64,000 nucleotides of DNA from UBA2779 sp965232165. GTDB taxonomy: Bacteria; Spirochaetota; Spirochaetia; DSM-2461. Within the stretch, counting starts at the first letter, position 1; each line of letters starts with the position of its first letter. A program made the position numbers and the translations under genes. Below the pieces are notes generated by a model, which was given only the letters and a program-made list of their open reading frames with translations, was not told where the DNA came from and did no database searches. This document shows, piece by piece, positions 55,001 to 64,000 of this stretch. The stretch spans positions 930,001-994,000 of the forward strand of contig CBDDOY010000001.1 of NCBI GenBank assembly GCA_965232165.1, written 5' to 3'.

Positions 55001-56652
55001 GAACTTGCTTAAGCAATTCTACCTTGATGGTGGCTGTCTGAGCGGAGCCTTTGGCATATTTCGGGTCTCCGTCACCCACTAACGCCATAACCTTGTAGTC
55101 GCCGCTATCGGTCGATATGGCGCTGGCTGTTATGGTCACCTCGCCGCTTGAAGCGTCTATGGTGACATGAGCGGAGTCCGCGTCATCCGGTCTTGCAACG
55201 ATGGAATAGGTGACAGATGTTGGAGCCGTCCCGCTCCATGTGGGTGGTGATGAGGTTTTCTCTGTTCCGGCTGTTTCGGTCAGGTCAACATAGCTAAATG
55301 TCACCGACATTCCCTCGTAAACCGTCACCGTGATGGTGGCCGTCTGAGTGGAGTCCTTTAGATAGATCGGGTCATTGTCTCCAACAGTCGCTGTAACCGT
55401 GTAGATGCCACTATCGGCCAGAACGGTGTTGTCTGTTGCGGTGACCACACCGGAAGCGTCGACGGTGACATTATCGCTTGTCGAATTTGCTGGTCCCGTT
55501 ATAGTATAGGAGACAACTGTAGGGGACCGCCCCCCATCCCACATGGGGGAGGATGAGGGCGCGCTTTTCCCGACTATTGTAATCAAACTGGCAGCATAAC
55601 TGAATGAACCGAGATTAATTCTGTTCACCGTCACCTTGATGGTGGCCGTCTGAGTGGAGTCCTTTAGATAGATCGGGTCATTGTCTCCGACGGTCGCCGT
55701 AACCGTGTAAGCACCGCTATCGGTCGATATGGCGCTGGTTGTTATGGTCACCTCGCCGGTTGAAGCCTCTATGGCGACATTGTCGTCTGTCGCCCCTGCC
55801 GGTTTCGCTATGGAATAGGAAACATCTGTGGGAGTCCTTCCGCTCCATGCCGGCGCTGGCGAAGTTTTCTCAGTCCCAACATTTTCGATCAGGTTGGCAT
55901 AACTGAAGGAAGCACTTGTTGAGTCCAGGGCTACCTTGTTCACCGTCACCGTGATGGTGGCTGTCTGAGCGGAGCCTTTCGTGTAGTTCGAATCATTGTC
56001 TCCAATGATCGCCATAACCGTGTAGCCGCCGCTATCGGCCGGTATGGCGCTGGCTGTTATGGTCACCTCGCCGCTTGAAGCGTCTATGGTGATATTGCCT
56101 TCTGTCGCCCCTTCCGGTTTTGTTATGGAATAGGAAACATCTGTGGGAGCCGTCCCGTTCCATGTGGGTGCTGATGAGGTTTTCTCTGTTCCGGCTGTTT
56201 CGGTCAGGTCAACATAGCTAAATGTCACCGACATTGCCTCATAAACCGTCACTGTGATGGTGGCCGTCCTGGTTGAGTCTTTTTCATATTTCGGATCATT
56301 GTCTCCGACGGTCGCCGTAACCGTGTAAGTCACCGCTATCGGCCGATATGGCGCTGGTTGTTATGGTCACCTTGCCGGTTGAAGCGTCTATGGTGACTTT
56401 GCCGTCTGTTGCCCCTGCTGGTTTCGCTATGGCATAGGAAACATCTGTGGGAGCCTCTCCGCTCCATGCCGGCGCTGGCGAAGTTTTCTCAGTCCCAACA
56501 TTTTCGGCCAGGTTGGCATAGCTGAATGAAACATTTGCTGTTCCAAGATCGACCTTCTCAGTTCCCACGGGGCTTGGGCATGCCCATAAAGAGGTGAAAA
56601 GGTATACGAGAGTGACTCCTGATAGAGTTTTTATAAAAGTGTTTTTTTTCAT
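52050..56652 (-). pseudogene. Giant repeat lipoprotein, one frameshift
   Basis: About 1530 residues in two frames: 56652-56296 (leader MKKNTFIKTLSGVTLVYLF, lipobox LWAC then PSPVG, first repeat) and 56333-52050. An extra T near 56329 (GTAAGTCACCGC; sister repeats read GTAAGCACCGC) breaks it. Eight ~90-residue Ig-like repeats (FSY..L, TDVSYSIAKPAGATD, VTIDASSGEV, DSGSYTVTATVGDNDP) are followed by about eight Listeria/Bacteroides (Flg_new, PF09479-type) repeats of the form YTVTLD..GG...GY.F.GY...G....YAKW. Such proteins sit on the outer surface of host-associated bacteria. Whether the shift is real, recent or a sequencing error cannot be told. Confidence 0.8.
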
Positions 56653-56697
56653 TATTTGCAGCCTCCATGTTTGCTTGCAATTCTCCCGGGAATGGCA

Positions 56698-57405
56698 TTA
56701 TGCCACCGAAACCAGGGACTTGCATATTGAAAATGCTAAACGCTCCATCCTAAGTATAGGGAATTTTGTTGTATCTGTCAATATTGAATGGTTTCCTAAC
56801 CTTGAGTTTTGAATTTCGAAAGTACCTTTGGCGATTTCAGGCTGAAGCACATTCCATGCACCCTGGAAAAACAGGAAGGCATTGTTATCGGAAGCGGCAC
56901 CAGCATAAAGAAAAAGATTGTTTCCTGTCCCACTGGCCTTGTCAACCAGATATTGGCCAAATGCTTCACCAACAGCAACACTGTCGAAAGTTACATAATA
57001 GTCAACAGCTGTGGTATCACGAATCAAGCGGTCATAAGAAATCACGGAAACACCTTCAGCTGCTGCTGCTTCTGCGGCTGCACCGGCGGCAGCTCCATCA
57101 TGTGGGCAGAAGATAATGACCTTGACATCTTTTGCAAGAAGTGATTCAACATTGGCTTTCTCGCGAGCTGGGTCGCCCTGGCTGAATAGAATTTCTACTT
57201 CATAACCAGCCGACATCAATGCATCCTTAAATCTTGTTTCATCCTGAATCCAACGAGGTTCATCTTTTGTTGGAAGAATGACACCTACAGATAGACCTTC
57301 CATTTTTTCCCTTTTTCCATCGCCATCTTCGCCAGTTCCGCCAGCAAAGAGAGACATACTCAGTATGATGCTCAGCATCATAGCCATTAATACAATACGC
57401 TTCAT
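56698..57405 (-). pseudogene. Sugar ABC transporter binding protein, C-terminally truncated
   Basis: 235 residues from ATG 57405 (signal peptide MKRIVLMAMMLSIILSMSLFAGG, quoted in part: MLSIILSMSLFAGG), in place of ~350 for the family. The Periplasmic_binding_4/xylose-type core is clear: GLSVGVILPTKDEPRW, KVIIFCPHDGAAAG, GVSVISYDRLI and NNLFLYAGAASDNNAFLFFQGAW. After KGTFEIQNS the family sequence stops and about 40 unrelated residues follow, so the C-terminal lobe is lost. No permease genes nearby. Confidence 0.8.
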
Positions 57406-57545
57406 TGAAGCCTCCTCATTAATAAAAATACTAATGGATGATTGTTTCAAAATCTGTCAATATTGTCAATAGGGTCGTGTACAATAAATTTCGCACATTT
57501 TGAATGGGGTTTAATAAAAGTCCTCCCCAGGGTTAAATATGTTAA

Positions 57546-57665
57546 GGCAACTACTAAAAAACCGTTTTCGGAATTTGGCGCAGTGGCGGTGTGTACCGCA
57601 GGGCGTAGCCCGAGGAACACACCGCCACTGCGCCAAATTCCAGAAGCGGTGTTTCAGAGGCACTC
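57546..57665. repeat. MITE family 1 variant forming a long hairpin, TTAA target duplication
   Basis: 120 bp with degraded ends (GGCAACTACTAAAAAACCG / CGGTGTTTCAGAGGCACTC), flanked by TTAA (57542-57545 and 57666-57669). GGAATTTGGCGCAGTGGCGG plus GTGTGT is perfectly complementary to its partner about 25 bp downstream, a 25-bp stem with a ~20-nt loop. It lies directly in front of the RND efflux operon. Confidence 0.8.
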
Positions 57666-57721
57666 TTAACTTGACAATTCGCGGATATTGTCACAAAGTA
57701 CATAGTAGCAAGGAAAACATC

Positions 57722-58678
57722 ATGGAATCAAAATCACGAAGTAAAAAAACCGCCGTATATCTGTTATGGCTTTCACTGATATTTAGTGCACTAGCAGCCT
57801 ATGGATGTGCTAAGAAGACAGCTCCGCAGGAGAATGATCAGACCGCTGAAATCGGTGGAAATCCAGAAGAAGAATCTGCATACAGAGTCAATGCGAAAAG
57901 AATAGGACTTTCCACTATTTATCGAAGAATAAATATTGATGGCGATGTCGCTACCATGAAATCTGCCGACATTGTGCCCAATATCAGCGGTACGCTCCAT
58001 TCCTATCTGGTGGAGGAAGGACAGCCTGTACGCAAGGGACAAGTCATTGCCCAGGTTGATCCGTCGAAACCCGGCCAGCAGTTTCTGCTAAGTCCTGTGA
58101 CGGCTCCTATCGCCGGCATATTGAATACAGTAATTGTAAAAGTCGGCAATCCCGTATCCCCAACTTCGATTATTGCTAAGATTTCGGATGATTCCGAGCT
58201 TGTTGTTGAACTGTTCATTCCAGAGAAATATGTCAGTGAAGTAAACGAAACCACCATCGGCTATCTTTCACTCATATCCTTCCCAGACAGGCGATTCAAA
58301 TTGAAAACCAGGTCAATCAGTCCTACCCTGTCGTCGATTACCCATACTATGAGGCTAACCATGGAATTTCTGGAGACAGACATACGAATGAAACCCGGTA
58401 TGTTCGGAACGACCGAGCTGATTCTTAAGGAGTTCAAGGATATCCCAATAATCCGAAGGGATCATATAGTACAGCGGTTTTTCAATGAAAGAAACAACAT
58501 AGGTGTATTCAGAGTAGAGGACGAGAGGGCCGTTTTTCAGATAATTGAACTGGGCGAAGAGGACGGAGATTATTATGAAGTCAAAAATGGACTTTCCGAA
58601 GGAGATTTAATCGTCACATCAGGGCAGGAATCACTGGTAAACGGTACCTTGCTTCAAGTGCTTGACTTGGAGGAGTAA
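57722..58678 (+). CDS. RND efflux periplasmic adaptor, lipoprotein
   Basis: 318 residues from ATG 57722 (an upstream in-frame extension through the MITE is not credible). Lipoprotein signal with lipobox AYGC at about residues 26-29. HlyD-type layout: PNISGTLHSYLVEEGQPVRKGQVIAQV (quoted in part: SGTLHSYLVEEGQPVRKGQ) and APIAGILNTVIVKVGNPVS form the biotinyl/lipoyl halves, then a beta-barrel domain. The coiled-coil hairpin between the lipoyl halves is very short, unlike AcrA. It links the inner-membrane pump to an outer-membrane channel, which is not encoded here. 4 bp before the pump gene. Confidence 0.88.
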   Translation: MESKSRSKKTAVYLLWLSLIFSALAAYGCAKKTAPQENDQTAEIGGNPEEESAYRVNAKRIGLSTIYRRINIDGDVATMKSADIVPNISGTLHSYLVEEGQPVRKGQVIAQVDPSKPGQQFLLSPVTAPIAGILNTVIVKVGNPVSPTSIIAKISDDSELVVELFIPEKYVSEVNETTIGYLSLISFPDRRFKLKTRSISPTLSSITHTMRLTMEFLETDIRMKPGMFGTTELILKEFKDIPIIRRDHIVQRFFNERNNIGVFRVEDERAVFQIIELGEEDGDYYEVKNGLSEGDLIVTSGQESLVNGTLLQVLDLEE

Positions 58679-58682
58679 TGAT

Positions 58683-61600
58683 ATGAGCATATTTACTAAT
58701 GTAACCCGAAGACCGGTTACCATTTTCATCCTGTTTTCTGTACTGCTCATATTCAGTTTTGTTATTGCTACCGATATCCCGCTCAATATGGAACCAGATG
58801 TTGAGGCGAATTTCGCCGTCATATCTACCCATTATCCTGGCGCGAATGCAGAACTCATTGAGGATACGATCACCAAGCCTATTGAACGTTTGATCAACGC
58901 TGTCGAGAACATCGAGGAAATTTCTTCAACGACTTCCGAAGGCACCAGCACTATCTATGTTAGTTTTGCATACAAAAGCGGCATGGCCGACAACATAGAC
59001 AATCTCCGCAATGCTCTAGATATGGCAACAAGCCTCTTACCCGAAGACGCTGAAAAACCCATGATTCTCAAAATTGCCGAGGGGGGCTATCCGATGATGA
59101 TGTTGAATGTGGGCGCCAATCGAAATCACAACGAGTTAAGGGAGTATATCGACGATGTGCTCGTGCCCTATTTCGACCAGATCAATGGAGTCGCTTATTA
59201 CACAATCTCCGGCGGTGTGAAAAAATCCGTATATATTGATATTTCTCTGAATCGTCTTAATGCACACAACTTAACCCTGGGGGAAGTAAAGAAAGCTATT
59301 CTGGCTAATGGCTATGGCCAAACCCTTGGAGCCATTGAAACCAAATATAAAAACGTTGGGGTAATTCTTGATGGAGAATACAAAAACATTACGGCGATAA
59401 AGAACATCATTGTCAGTGAAAAGAAAATAAATAACAATCAGAGTGCCTATGTCCGGCTGAGGGATATCGCGGAAGTGTCATTTTCCTATGGACCGGAGAA
59501 AAGGCAGGTTTATCTCAACGGCAAGCCATCAGTGAGTATCCAGCTATTCAAGCGCAACGACTCAAATATCGTCGAAGTTTCAAAAAATATCATGAAGATG
59601 CTCAAGCACCTCGAAGGTATCAGCCCGGAAGATATTGATTTCAGTGTGACAACTGATCTCAGTGATTTCATAGGGGCAATTCTGGATACCGTTTCCGGGG
59701 CGACACTGTCAGGGGCGATAATCGCACTTTTTGTGTTGATAATTTTTCTTAGGAATTTCGCATCGGTGGTGATTGTGGCATGTTCCATTCCCATTTCCAT
59801 CATATTGACAATTATGTTCATGAACTTATATGGCCTGACGTTGAATTTCATGACACTGGCCGGTCTTGCCATGGGGATAGGAATCATTGTCGACAATTCC
59901 ATCGTCGTATTGGAAAACATCTATATAAAGAGAAAAAACGGTATCAGCCTGCTTCCCGCCGCAGAATATGGTACGGCTGAGATGGCCTTGCCGGTTTTGG
60001 CTTCGACCGCCACTACCGTTCTTGTCTTTTTACCCATGATTATATTCGAAAAAACGTTGGAAAACATAGGGGCATATTTCATCAATCTCGGATTCGCAGT
60101 CGTCGTGTCCGTAATAATCTCATATTTCACGGCCATCCTCCTGGTACCAGTGCTTGCGAGCAAGTTCATACCGCTCAAAATCAACAAGAAAAAGGGAATA
60201 GTCGGCAAGTTTACGGAGGCATCAGACAGGGCTTTCCTGGCTATCGAACATGGCTATGCGGCCATTGTGAAGTATATCATCATCAGGAGAAAGAGATTCA
60301 TCCTTCTCATTATCGCGGTTGCGGCGGCTCCCATACTGTTTTTCCCCAGGCTGGGATTCGAGTTCCTTCCTGGTTTTGCCGCAGACGCAGTCCAATTAAA
60401 AATGCAATTTCCCAACGGTACTCTCAATGAAGAAATATTTCGCGAAACGATGCGGTTTGAACAAGAAGTAAGACCGCTATTTCCCCCGGTGAAGGACACG
60501 TCTATTGAAATTATCGGAAGTGGAGCGGTGACCAGCCTATTCGAGTCTACGAAGAACTATTCTTCCGAACTGATGATATTCTTCAAAGATTACATGAATC
60601 CCGAAGATTATGCACTGCTATTGGACGCAATCATTGAGAAGACCGAAGACTACATATATCCGATTACTGTTAGCGCATTCATGGGAGGACCTGGTTTTGG
60701 AGGAGGGTACACCCTAAAAATAAAATCAAGCGACAGGAATAAACTGAAACAGGCATCGGAAACTTTTACCAACATATTGAGCGAGCTTGAGAATTTTCAA
60801 AATGTTACCTCTAATCTGCCCTCATCAAATCTGGCCGTATCGATCGCCGTGGACAGGGAACGGACCAATGCCTATGGACTGACAGTCCGGGACGTCAGTG
60901 ATGAATTGAGTTTGGCTGTTTCGGAAAATTCCGCTGGTAAATACATCCAGGGCTCCAGGGAATACGACATTGTGATGAAACTCCGCGATGAAGACCGGAA
61001 AAGGATAGATCTCATCGACCAGCTATACATAAAAACACCTGCGGCGCGATTGGCTCTTACGAATCTCACCGAAAACAACGTGGCCAGCACTGAACCGTAT
61101 ATCCTGAGAGAGGACGCGATAAACACGATCAAAATTTCCTTTCGGTTAGCACAAGGTTACACGATAGATAAGGCCATCGCAGATGCCAGGGCGGCCTTAG
61201 CTAACAATCCGCTTACCCTGGATGAAGACCTTACCTATTTCTTCGCGGGAGAGTTTGAGGAGAGAAACAAAAACAGAAATACAATGCTCATCATATTTCT
61301 TTTCGCCATCCTCTTCGTATTTGGCATAATGGCCAGTATGTTTGAATCCTTTTCAGACCCCTTCATCATCATTTTTACCATACCGCTTACGTTTTCCGGG
61401 GTGGTTCTCATCTACTTCCTTACAAATAGCACGATTACGAGTTTTTCACTGGCTGGATTGGTGATCCTCGTTGGAATCAGCGTCAATCATGGAATTGTCC
61501 TGGTGGACTATATCAATGTGCTCAGGAAACGCGGCAGAAATCTCGTTGATGCCATCGTTGAAGGCACAAGCAGCCGCTTACAGCCAATCCTCATGACCAC

Positions 61601-61868
61601 ACTCACAACGATGGGAGGCATGGCCCCCCTCGCCTTCACAACCAGGGCCGGCGGAGAAATGATCAAACCGCTTGCCCTTTCCCTATTTGGCGGTCTTGGA
61701 ACCTCCGCTTTGCTCTCCCTGTTCTTTGTGCCGCTTATATACGGCTCGTTTCATTCCTTGAAACAGAAATTTTCTCAAAAAAGAAAGGCAAGACTTTCTC
61801 AAAGAGAATTAGAGCATGAACAGGAAATACTAGATAGCATAATCATGAAACAGGGAGATCCGCAATGA
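58683..61868 (+). CDS. RND-family efflux pump
   Basis: 1061 residues from ATG 58683 with GGAGGAG 8 nt upstream. Architecture of AcrB/HAE1-like pumps: 12 membrane helices with two large periplasmic loops. TM4 has the proton-relay region GIGIIVDNSIVVLENIYIKR (usual GLLVDDAIVVVEN; here Asp-Asn replaces Asp-Asp), and the second half has LVGISVNHGIVLVDYINVL. The ARPTSSRLRPILMTTL-like motif reads GTSSRLQPILMTTLTTMGG. Likely exports hydrophobic compounds or lipids using the proton or sodium gradient. Substrate unknown. The loss of one of the two TM4 acidic residues is worth noting. Confidence 0.92.
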   Translation: MSIFTNVTRRPVTIFILFSVLLIFSFVIATDIPLNMEPDVEANFAVISTHYPGANAELIEDTITKPIERLINAVENIEEISSTTSEGTSTIYVSFAYKSGMADNIDNLRNALDMATSLLPEDAEKPMILKIAEGGYPMMMLNVGANRNHNELREYIDDVLVPYFDQINGVAYYTISGGVKKSVYIDISLNRLNAHNLTLGEVKKAILANGYGQTLGAIETKYKNVGVILDGEYKNITAIKNIIVSEKKINNNQSAYVRLRDIAEVSFSYGPEKRQVYLNGKPSVSIQLFKRNDSNIVEVSKNIMKMLKHLEGISPEDIDFSVTTDLSDFIGAILDTVSGATLSGAIIALFVLIIFLRNFASVVIVACSIPISIILTIMFMNLYGLTLNFMTLAGLAMGIGIIVDNSIVVLENIYIKRKNGISLLPAAEYGTAEMALPVLASTATTVLVFLPMIIFEKTLENIGAYFINLGFAVVVSVIISYFTAILLVPVLASKFIPLKINKKKGIVGKFTEASDRAFLAIEHGYAAIVKYIIIRRKRFILLIIAVAAAPILFFPRLGFEFLPGFAADAVQLKMQFPNGTLNEEIFRETMRFEQEVRPLFPPVKDTSIEIIGSGAVTSLFESTKNYSSELMIFFKDYMNPEDYALLLDAIIEKTEDYIYPITVSAFMGGPGFGGGYTLKIKSSDRNKLKQASETFTNILSELENFQNVTSNLPSSNLAVSIAVDRERTNAYGLTVRDVSDELSLAVSENSAGKYIQGSREYDIVMKLRDEDRKRIDLIDQLYIKTPAARLALTNLTENNVASTEPYILREDAINTIKISFRLAQGYTIDKAIADARAALANNPLTLDEDLTYFFAGEFEERNKNRNTMLIIFLFAILFVFGIMASMFESFSDPFIIIFTIPLTFSGVVLIYFLTNSTITSFSLAGLVILVGISVNHGIVLVDYINVLRKRGRNLVDAIVEGTSSRLQPILMTTLTTMGGMAPLAFTTRAGGEMIKPLALSLFGGLGTSALLSLFFVPLIYGSFHSLKQKFSQKRKARLSQRELEHEQEILDSIIMKQGDPQ

Positions 61869-62239
61869 AACGGGTTGAAATTATCGCGAACCAGGAATTG
61901 CTGGCTGATTTTCTGGATCAGATGCAAAAAAAGCTTCCCCGGCAGTATTATACCATTCTCAATGTGATGCAAGGCAAAGGACGCAGAGGAGAGGCCAGGG
62001 GCGATAGCACTTGGCCCGAAAGAAATTTCTATTGTGTAATGTTCGTGGATGAAGAAGAAACACTCAGCCGTTTGCAGAAAATTTCATTGATCTTGAGGCA
62101 CGACAACCCGATGAATGCCTTCGTGACATTTGTATCCGAGGGACCGACCATACGGCTTCAAGATTACCTCCATTCAGTGAGTGCAGACGATGATGCGGAC
62201 GATGACGATGAAGCCGAACTGGAGAATTCGGATAGCTAG
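61865..62239 (+). CDS. Small PII-like protein linked to RND pump
   Basis: 124 residues, ATGA overlap with the pump gene, so co-translated. The fold pattern (VEIIANQELLADFLDQMQ, then RNFYCVMFVDEEE, LSLILRHDNPMNAFVTFVSEG in part) looks like a PII/DUF3240-type ferredoxin-like domain found next to heavy-metal or HAE1 pumps. The acidic tail (DDDADDDDEAELE) is unusual and could bind metal. Probably cytosolic and regulatory; role not established. Confidence 0.6.
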   Translation: MKRVEIIANQELLADFLDQMQKKLPRQYYTILNVMQGKGRRGEARGDSTWPERNFYCVMFVDEEETLSRLQKISLILRHDNPMNAFVTFVSEGPTIRLQDYLHSVSADDDADDDDEAELENSDS

Positions 62240-62654
62240 TGTCCCGTAAATTTCAGAAATTAATACTTGGGCGCACCCCTTCGGGTCGGGCTTTCCGCTC
62301 CAATGCCTTAATCCGGCAGCCTGCCCCCCGGCTCATTGCCAATCGCCGGGGCTGCCGGCGGCATTTCCGCTTCAATCCCTTGCGCGGCTGCCGCCAATCA
62401 GCAGGGCACCTCTAGGAAACCGCTTTTGGAATTTGGCGCAGCTATTTTTCTTCGATGCAAGGCGCCAAAAGCGGATCAGATGAGGAGCGCACACAAAGGG
62501 TGATAACGTGTTCCTCTGCTTGTCACAAATCGAAGCAATAGGTCCCTTCCTTCAGCCATTACGGAATTTGCGTGTGAGAAGAACCTATCGCTATGATGGT
62601 TAAATGCCATGATTATCCGAACAGGCCCCCTAGGGGAGCCCGGGGGGAACGATG
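62240..62654 (+). other. Repeat-filled interval
   Basis: GC-rich repeat copy 4 (62268-62390: GGGCGCACCCCTTCGGGTCG through AATCCCTTGCGC) and the left part of a MITE family 1 element (62404-62475: GGGCACCTCTAGGAAACCGC, GGAATTTGGCGCAGC). No gene recognised. Confidence 0.6.
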
Positions 62655-63112
62655 CTACTGAGTGCGTCGAATGTACTTGGCTTCTTTGCTGTCGTTCATA
62701 CCCGAAACAAATAGAATAATGCCATCTTCCTCTTTGGAAGCACGCAGAAATGACACATATTGGTTATCGGCTCCAGCTTCAAGCTCATACTGTGTCTCTT
62801 AGAGGTGCCCTTAACAAAGTACTCCATGGTGAAGCCCTGCTCTTCCATGAGTTTATCCTTATAGTGCCCAATACTCCCGCCTGCCCAGAGATATCTTACC
62901 TCATTTGGTGTAATCGTAAAGGCGAGTAATCCTAGGCTGCCTTCGGCCTCCCAATCACCCTGAATCCATTCCGGGACAAAGGCTCCCACATTGGGTATTT
63001 GCGCCCCCTCTCTGGTATTCTTTTCCTCGGTGATATTCCCCGAGATAAGAGGTTCCCCAGCCACCAGTTTGTCCATTGTTTCCCATGAACTCAACGTCAG
63101 GGCTAAACCCAC
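62655..63112 (-). pseudogene. Hypothetical exported protein broken by a MITE scar
   Basis: Frame 1 from 63112 (VGLALTLSSWETM, possible remains of a signal peptide; QGDWEAEGSLGLLAFTITPNEVRYLW) runs to the MITE end TCTCTTAGAGGTGCCC at about 62795-62810. Beyond it, the sensible continuation is in another frame: QYELEAGADNQYVSFLRASK, then EEDGIILFVSGMNDSKEAKY and a stop at 62655. So a 16-base piece of MITE terminus, next to TTAA, marks the frameshift. Family not recognised; GDW...G.W-type small lipoproteins of spirochetes are similar in feel. Confidence 0.6.
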
Positions 63113-63432
63113 AGCAATCTAAAAAAAAGTCATTTTGAACGAATTGCTGCTTTGACCGCAGATGGCGCCGATGGGCGCAGATGGGAATTCTTCCGGTGGA
63201 AACGGCAAGGAATAGACGAAGTGGCGGATGCCCCCGTCTATGCAGTATCGAAGAAAATCAGCTCTGCCTCGATTGACAGAATCGTCCGTCCGGCAAGGAA
63301 ATAGACGGCGGTTATCCATATAGCGGTACAAAGAAAGTAACGGCATTGAGGGTGCCGATTCCAATCAGAACCCATGATAATTGGAATGACACTCTACAGA
63401 CACACAGGGCTATTCATGCTATTCTAAACATC
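63113..63432. other. Intergenic, upstream of the fructokinase
   Basis: About 320 bases without a credible gene. It contains the promoter region for the PfkB gene; ACATCATG precedes the ATG without a strong Shine-Dalgarno sequence. Confidence 0.35.
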
Positions 63433-64000
63433 ATGATAGTGAGTTGTGGAGAAGCTTTGATTGATTTTGTACCGCAAAATGGCGATATGCCCTGCTATGC
63501 GCCCTGTCCCGGCGGATCGCCATATAACCTGGCGATTGCAGCGGCCCGGCTTGGCGCTTCAACCGGCTTCCTTGGTAAGATATCCCGGGATTTCTTTGGA
63601 GATGTATTATTCAATCGACTTGAAACCGAAGGAGTTGATACCATCTTCACCCGGCGTTCAGATTATTTATCGACCTTAGCCTTCGTGCAGATAGAGGGCA
63701 ATTCCGAGCCAAGGTATGCCTTTTATGCCGAGAACACCGCCGACAGAAATCTCATGCCGGAAGATATACCTGAGGCCCTGCCGCCTGAAGTGAGGTGTCT
63801 GGAATTCGGGTCCATCTCGCTGCTTCTCGACCCCCAGGCGAAGACAATTGAATCACTTATCCGCCGGGAATCCGGCCGCCGGGCCATATCTTTCGACCCC
63901 AATGTCCGGCCCATGCTCATCAGAGACCGGCTTCCCTATGTCGCCAAGATGGAAAACCTCGTCGGCCTATGCACCATAGTGAAGGTGAGTTCTGCCGACC
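63433..64000 (+). CDS. Fructokinase, PfkB family (3' end outside window)
   Basis: 189 residues visible from ATG 63433; the frame is open at the window edge. Start VSCGEALIDFVPQNGD and then CPGGSPYNLAIAAARLGA and FLGKISRDFFGDVLFNRL are the PfkB first signature and sugar-binding region of bacterial fructokinases. The family's ATP/anion-hole motif GAGD(T/S)F would be past the edge. It phosphorylates fructose (or a related ketose) with ATP. The dead copy at 10073-10719 is its paralogue (both contain TIVKVSSAD). Confidence 0.9.
   Translation, partial: MIVSCGEALIDFVPQNGDMPCYAPCPGGSPYNLAIAAARLGASTGFLGKISRDFFGDVLFNRLETEGVDTIFTRRSDYLSTLAFVQIEGNSEPRYAFYAENTADRNLMPEDIPEALPPEVRCLEFGSISLLLDPQAKTIESLIRRESGRRAISFDPNVRPMLIRDRLPYVAKMENLVGLCTIVKVSSAD

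Noticed and set aside
1..64000. A DGR reverse transcriptase or template repeat inside the window
   Set aside because: I searched the reading frames for a reverse transcriptase and the DNA for an AAC-rich version of the variable region and found neither. The five variable regions are the only copies.
1..64000. tRNA or rRNA genes
   Set aside because: I saw no cloverleaf with the TTCRANY loop or rRNA signatures in the intergenic regions; a covariance-model scan would be the decisive test.

Overview
The window looks like the replication-origin region of a spirochete chromosome (Spirochaetota, Treponema/Spirochaeta-like). The evidence is the cluster gyrA-gyrB / dnaA-dnaN-recF-DciA-like-rpmH-rnpA-yidD-yidC-jag, a MurA with Asp instead of the usual catalytic Cys (as in Borrelia), lipoproteins with C-P-x-P cores, and a large surface lipoprotein with Listeria/Bacteroides-type repeats. 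The phylum is an inference; the genus cannot be named from the sequence alone. A perfect 16-bp parS site lies 5 kb left of dnaA, and a putative oriC with DnaA-trio-like repeats lies between dnaA and dnaN.

Region 1 (1-7 kb) is the most unusual part. A coiled-coil gene and two small membrane-protein genes precede four tandem 1.25-kb gene copies. Six consecutive genes (the two membrane proteins and the four copies) begin with the same 31-residue Cys4 module (C8-x2-C11-x16-C28-x2-C31). In the four tandem copies it is joined by a coiled coil to a formylglycine-generating-enzyme (FGE)/C-type-lectin fold. The C-terminal 32 residues differ between copies almost only at codons whose inferred ancestor is AAY, AGT, AGC or AGG, and the changed bases are inferred adenines. 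This is the signature of adenine-specific mutagenesis by a diversity-generating retroelement (DGR). Each copy ends in conserved hairpins just after the stop codon. A fifth variable region with the same 3' structure sits at 48.2 kb on a lipoprotein version. No reverse transcriptase or template repeat is in the window, so the machinery would have to act from elsewhere.

Region 2 (7-20 kb) is a decayed accessory zone: an IS256-family element, a 5'-truncated peptidoglycan-binding protein, a fructokinase pseudogene, a Fic protein, a solute-binding protein, an aldo/keto reductase, an alcohol/aldehyde dehydrogenase pair and several MITE families. Region 3 (20-38 kb) is the housekeeping core: gyrase, replication initiation, ribosomal protein L34/RNase P, membrane insertion, thrC, murA, queG and a thioesterase. 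Region 4 (38-47 kb) is an overlapping recC-recB-recD operon.

Region 5 (47-57.5 kb) is rearranged: the fifth variable gene (interrupted reading frame), a nuclease-like gene split by a MITE, a partial duplication of recD plus the lipoprotein start fused to an IS256 fragment, a frameshifted giant repeat lipoprotein, and a truncated sugar-binding protein. Region 6 (57.5-64 kb) is an RND efflux operon (lipoprotein adaptor, pump, small PII-like protein), a decayed gene with a MITE scar, and the start of a fructokinase running off the window.

At least three families of short inverted-repeat elements and a GC-rich 120-bp repeat are scattered through all non-core intervals. Several MITE copies have clear 4-bp target duplications.
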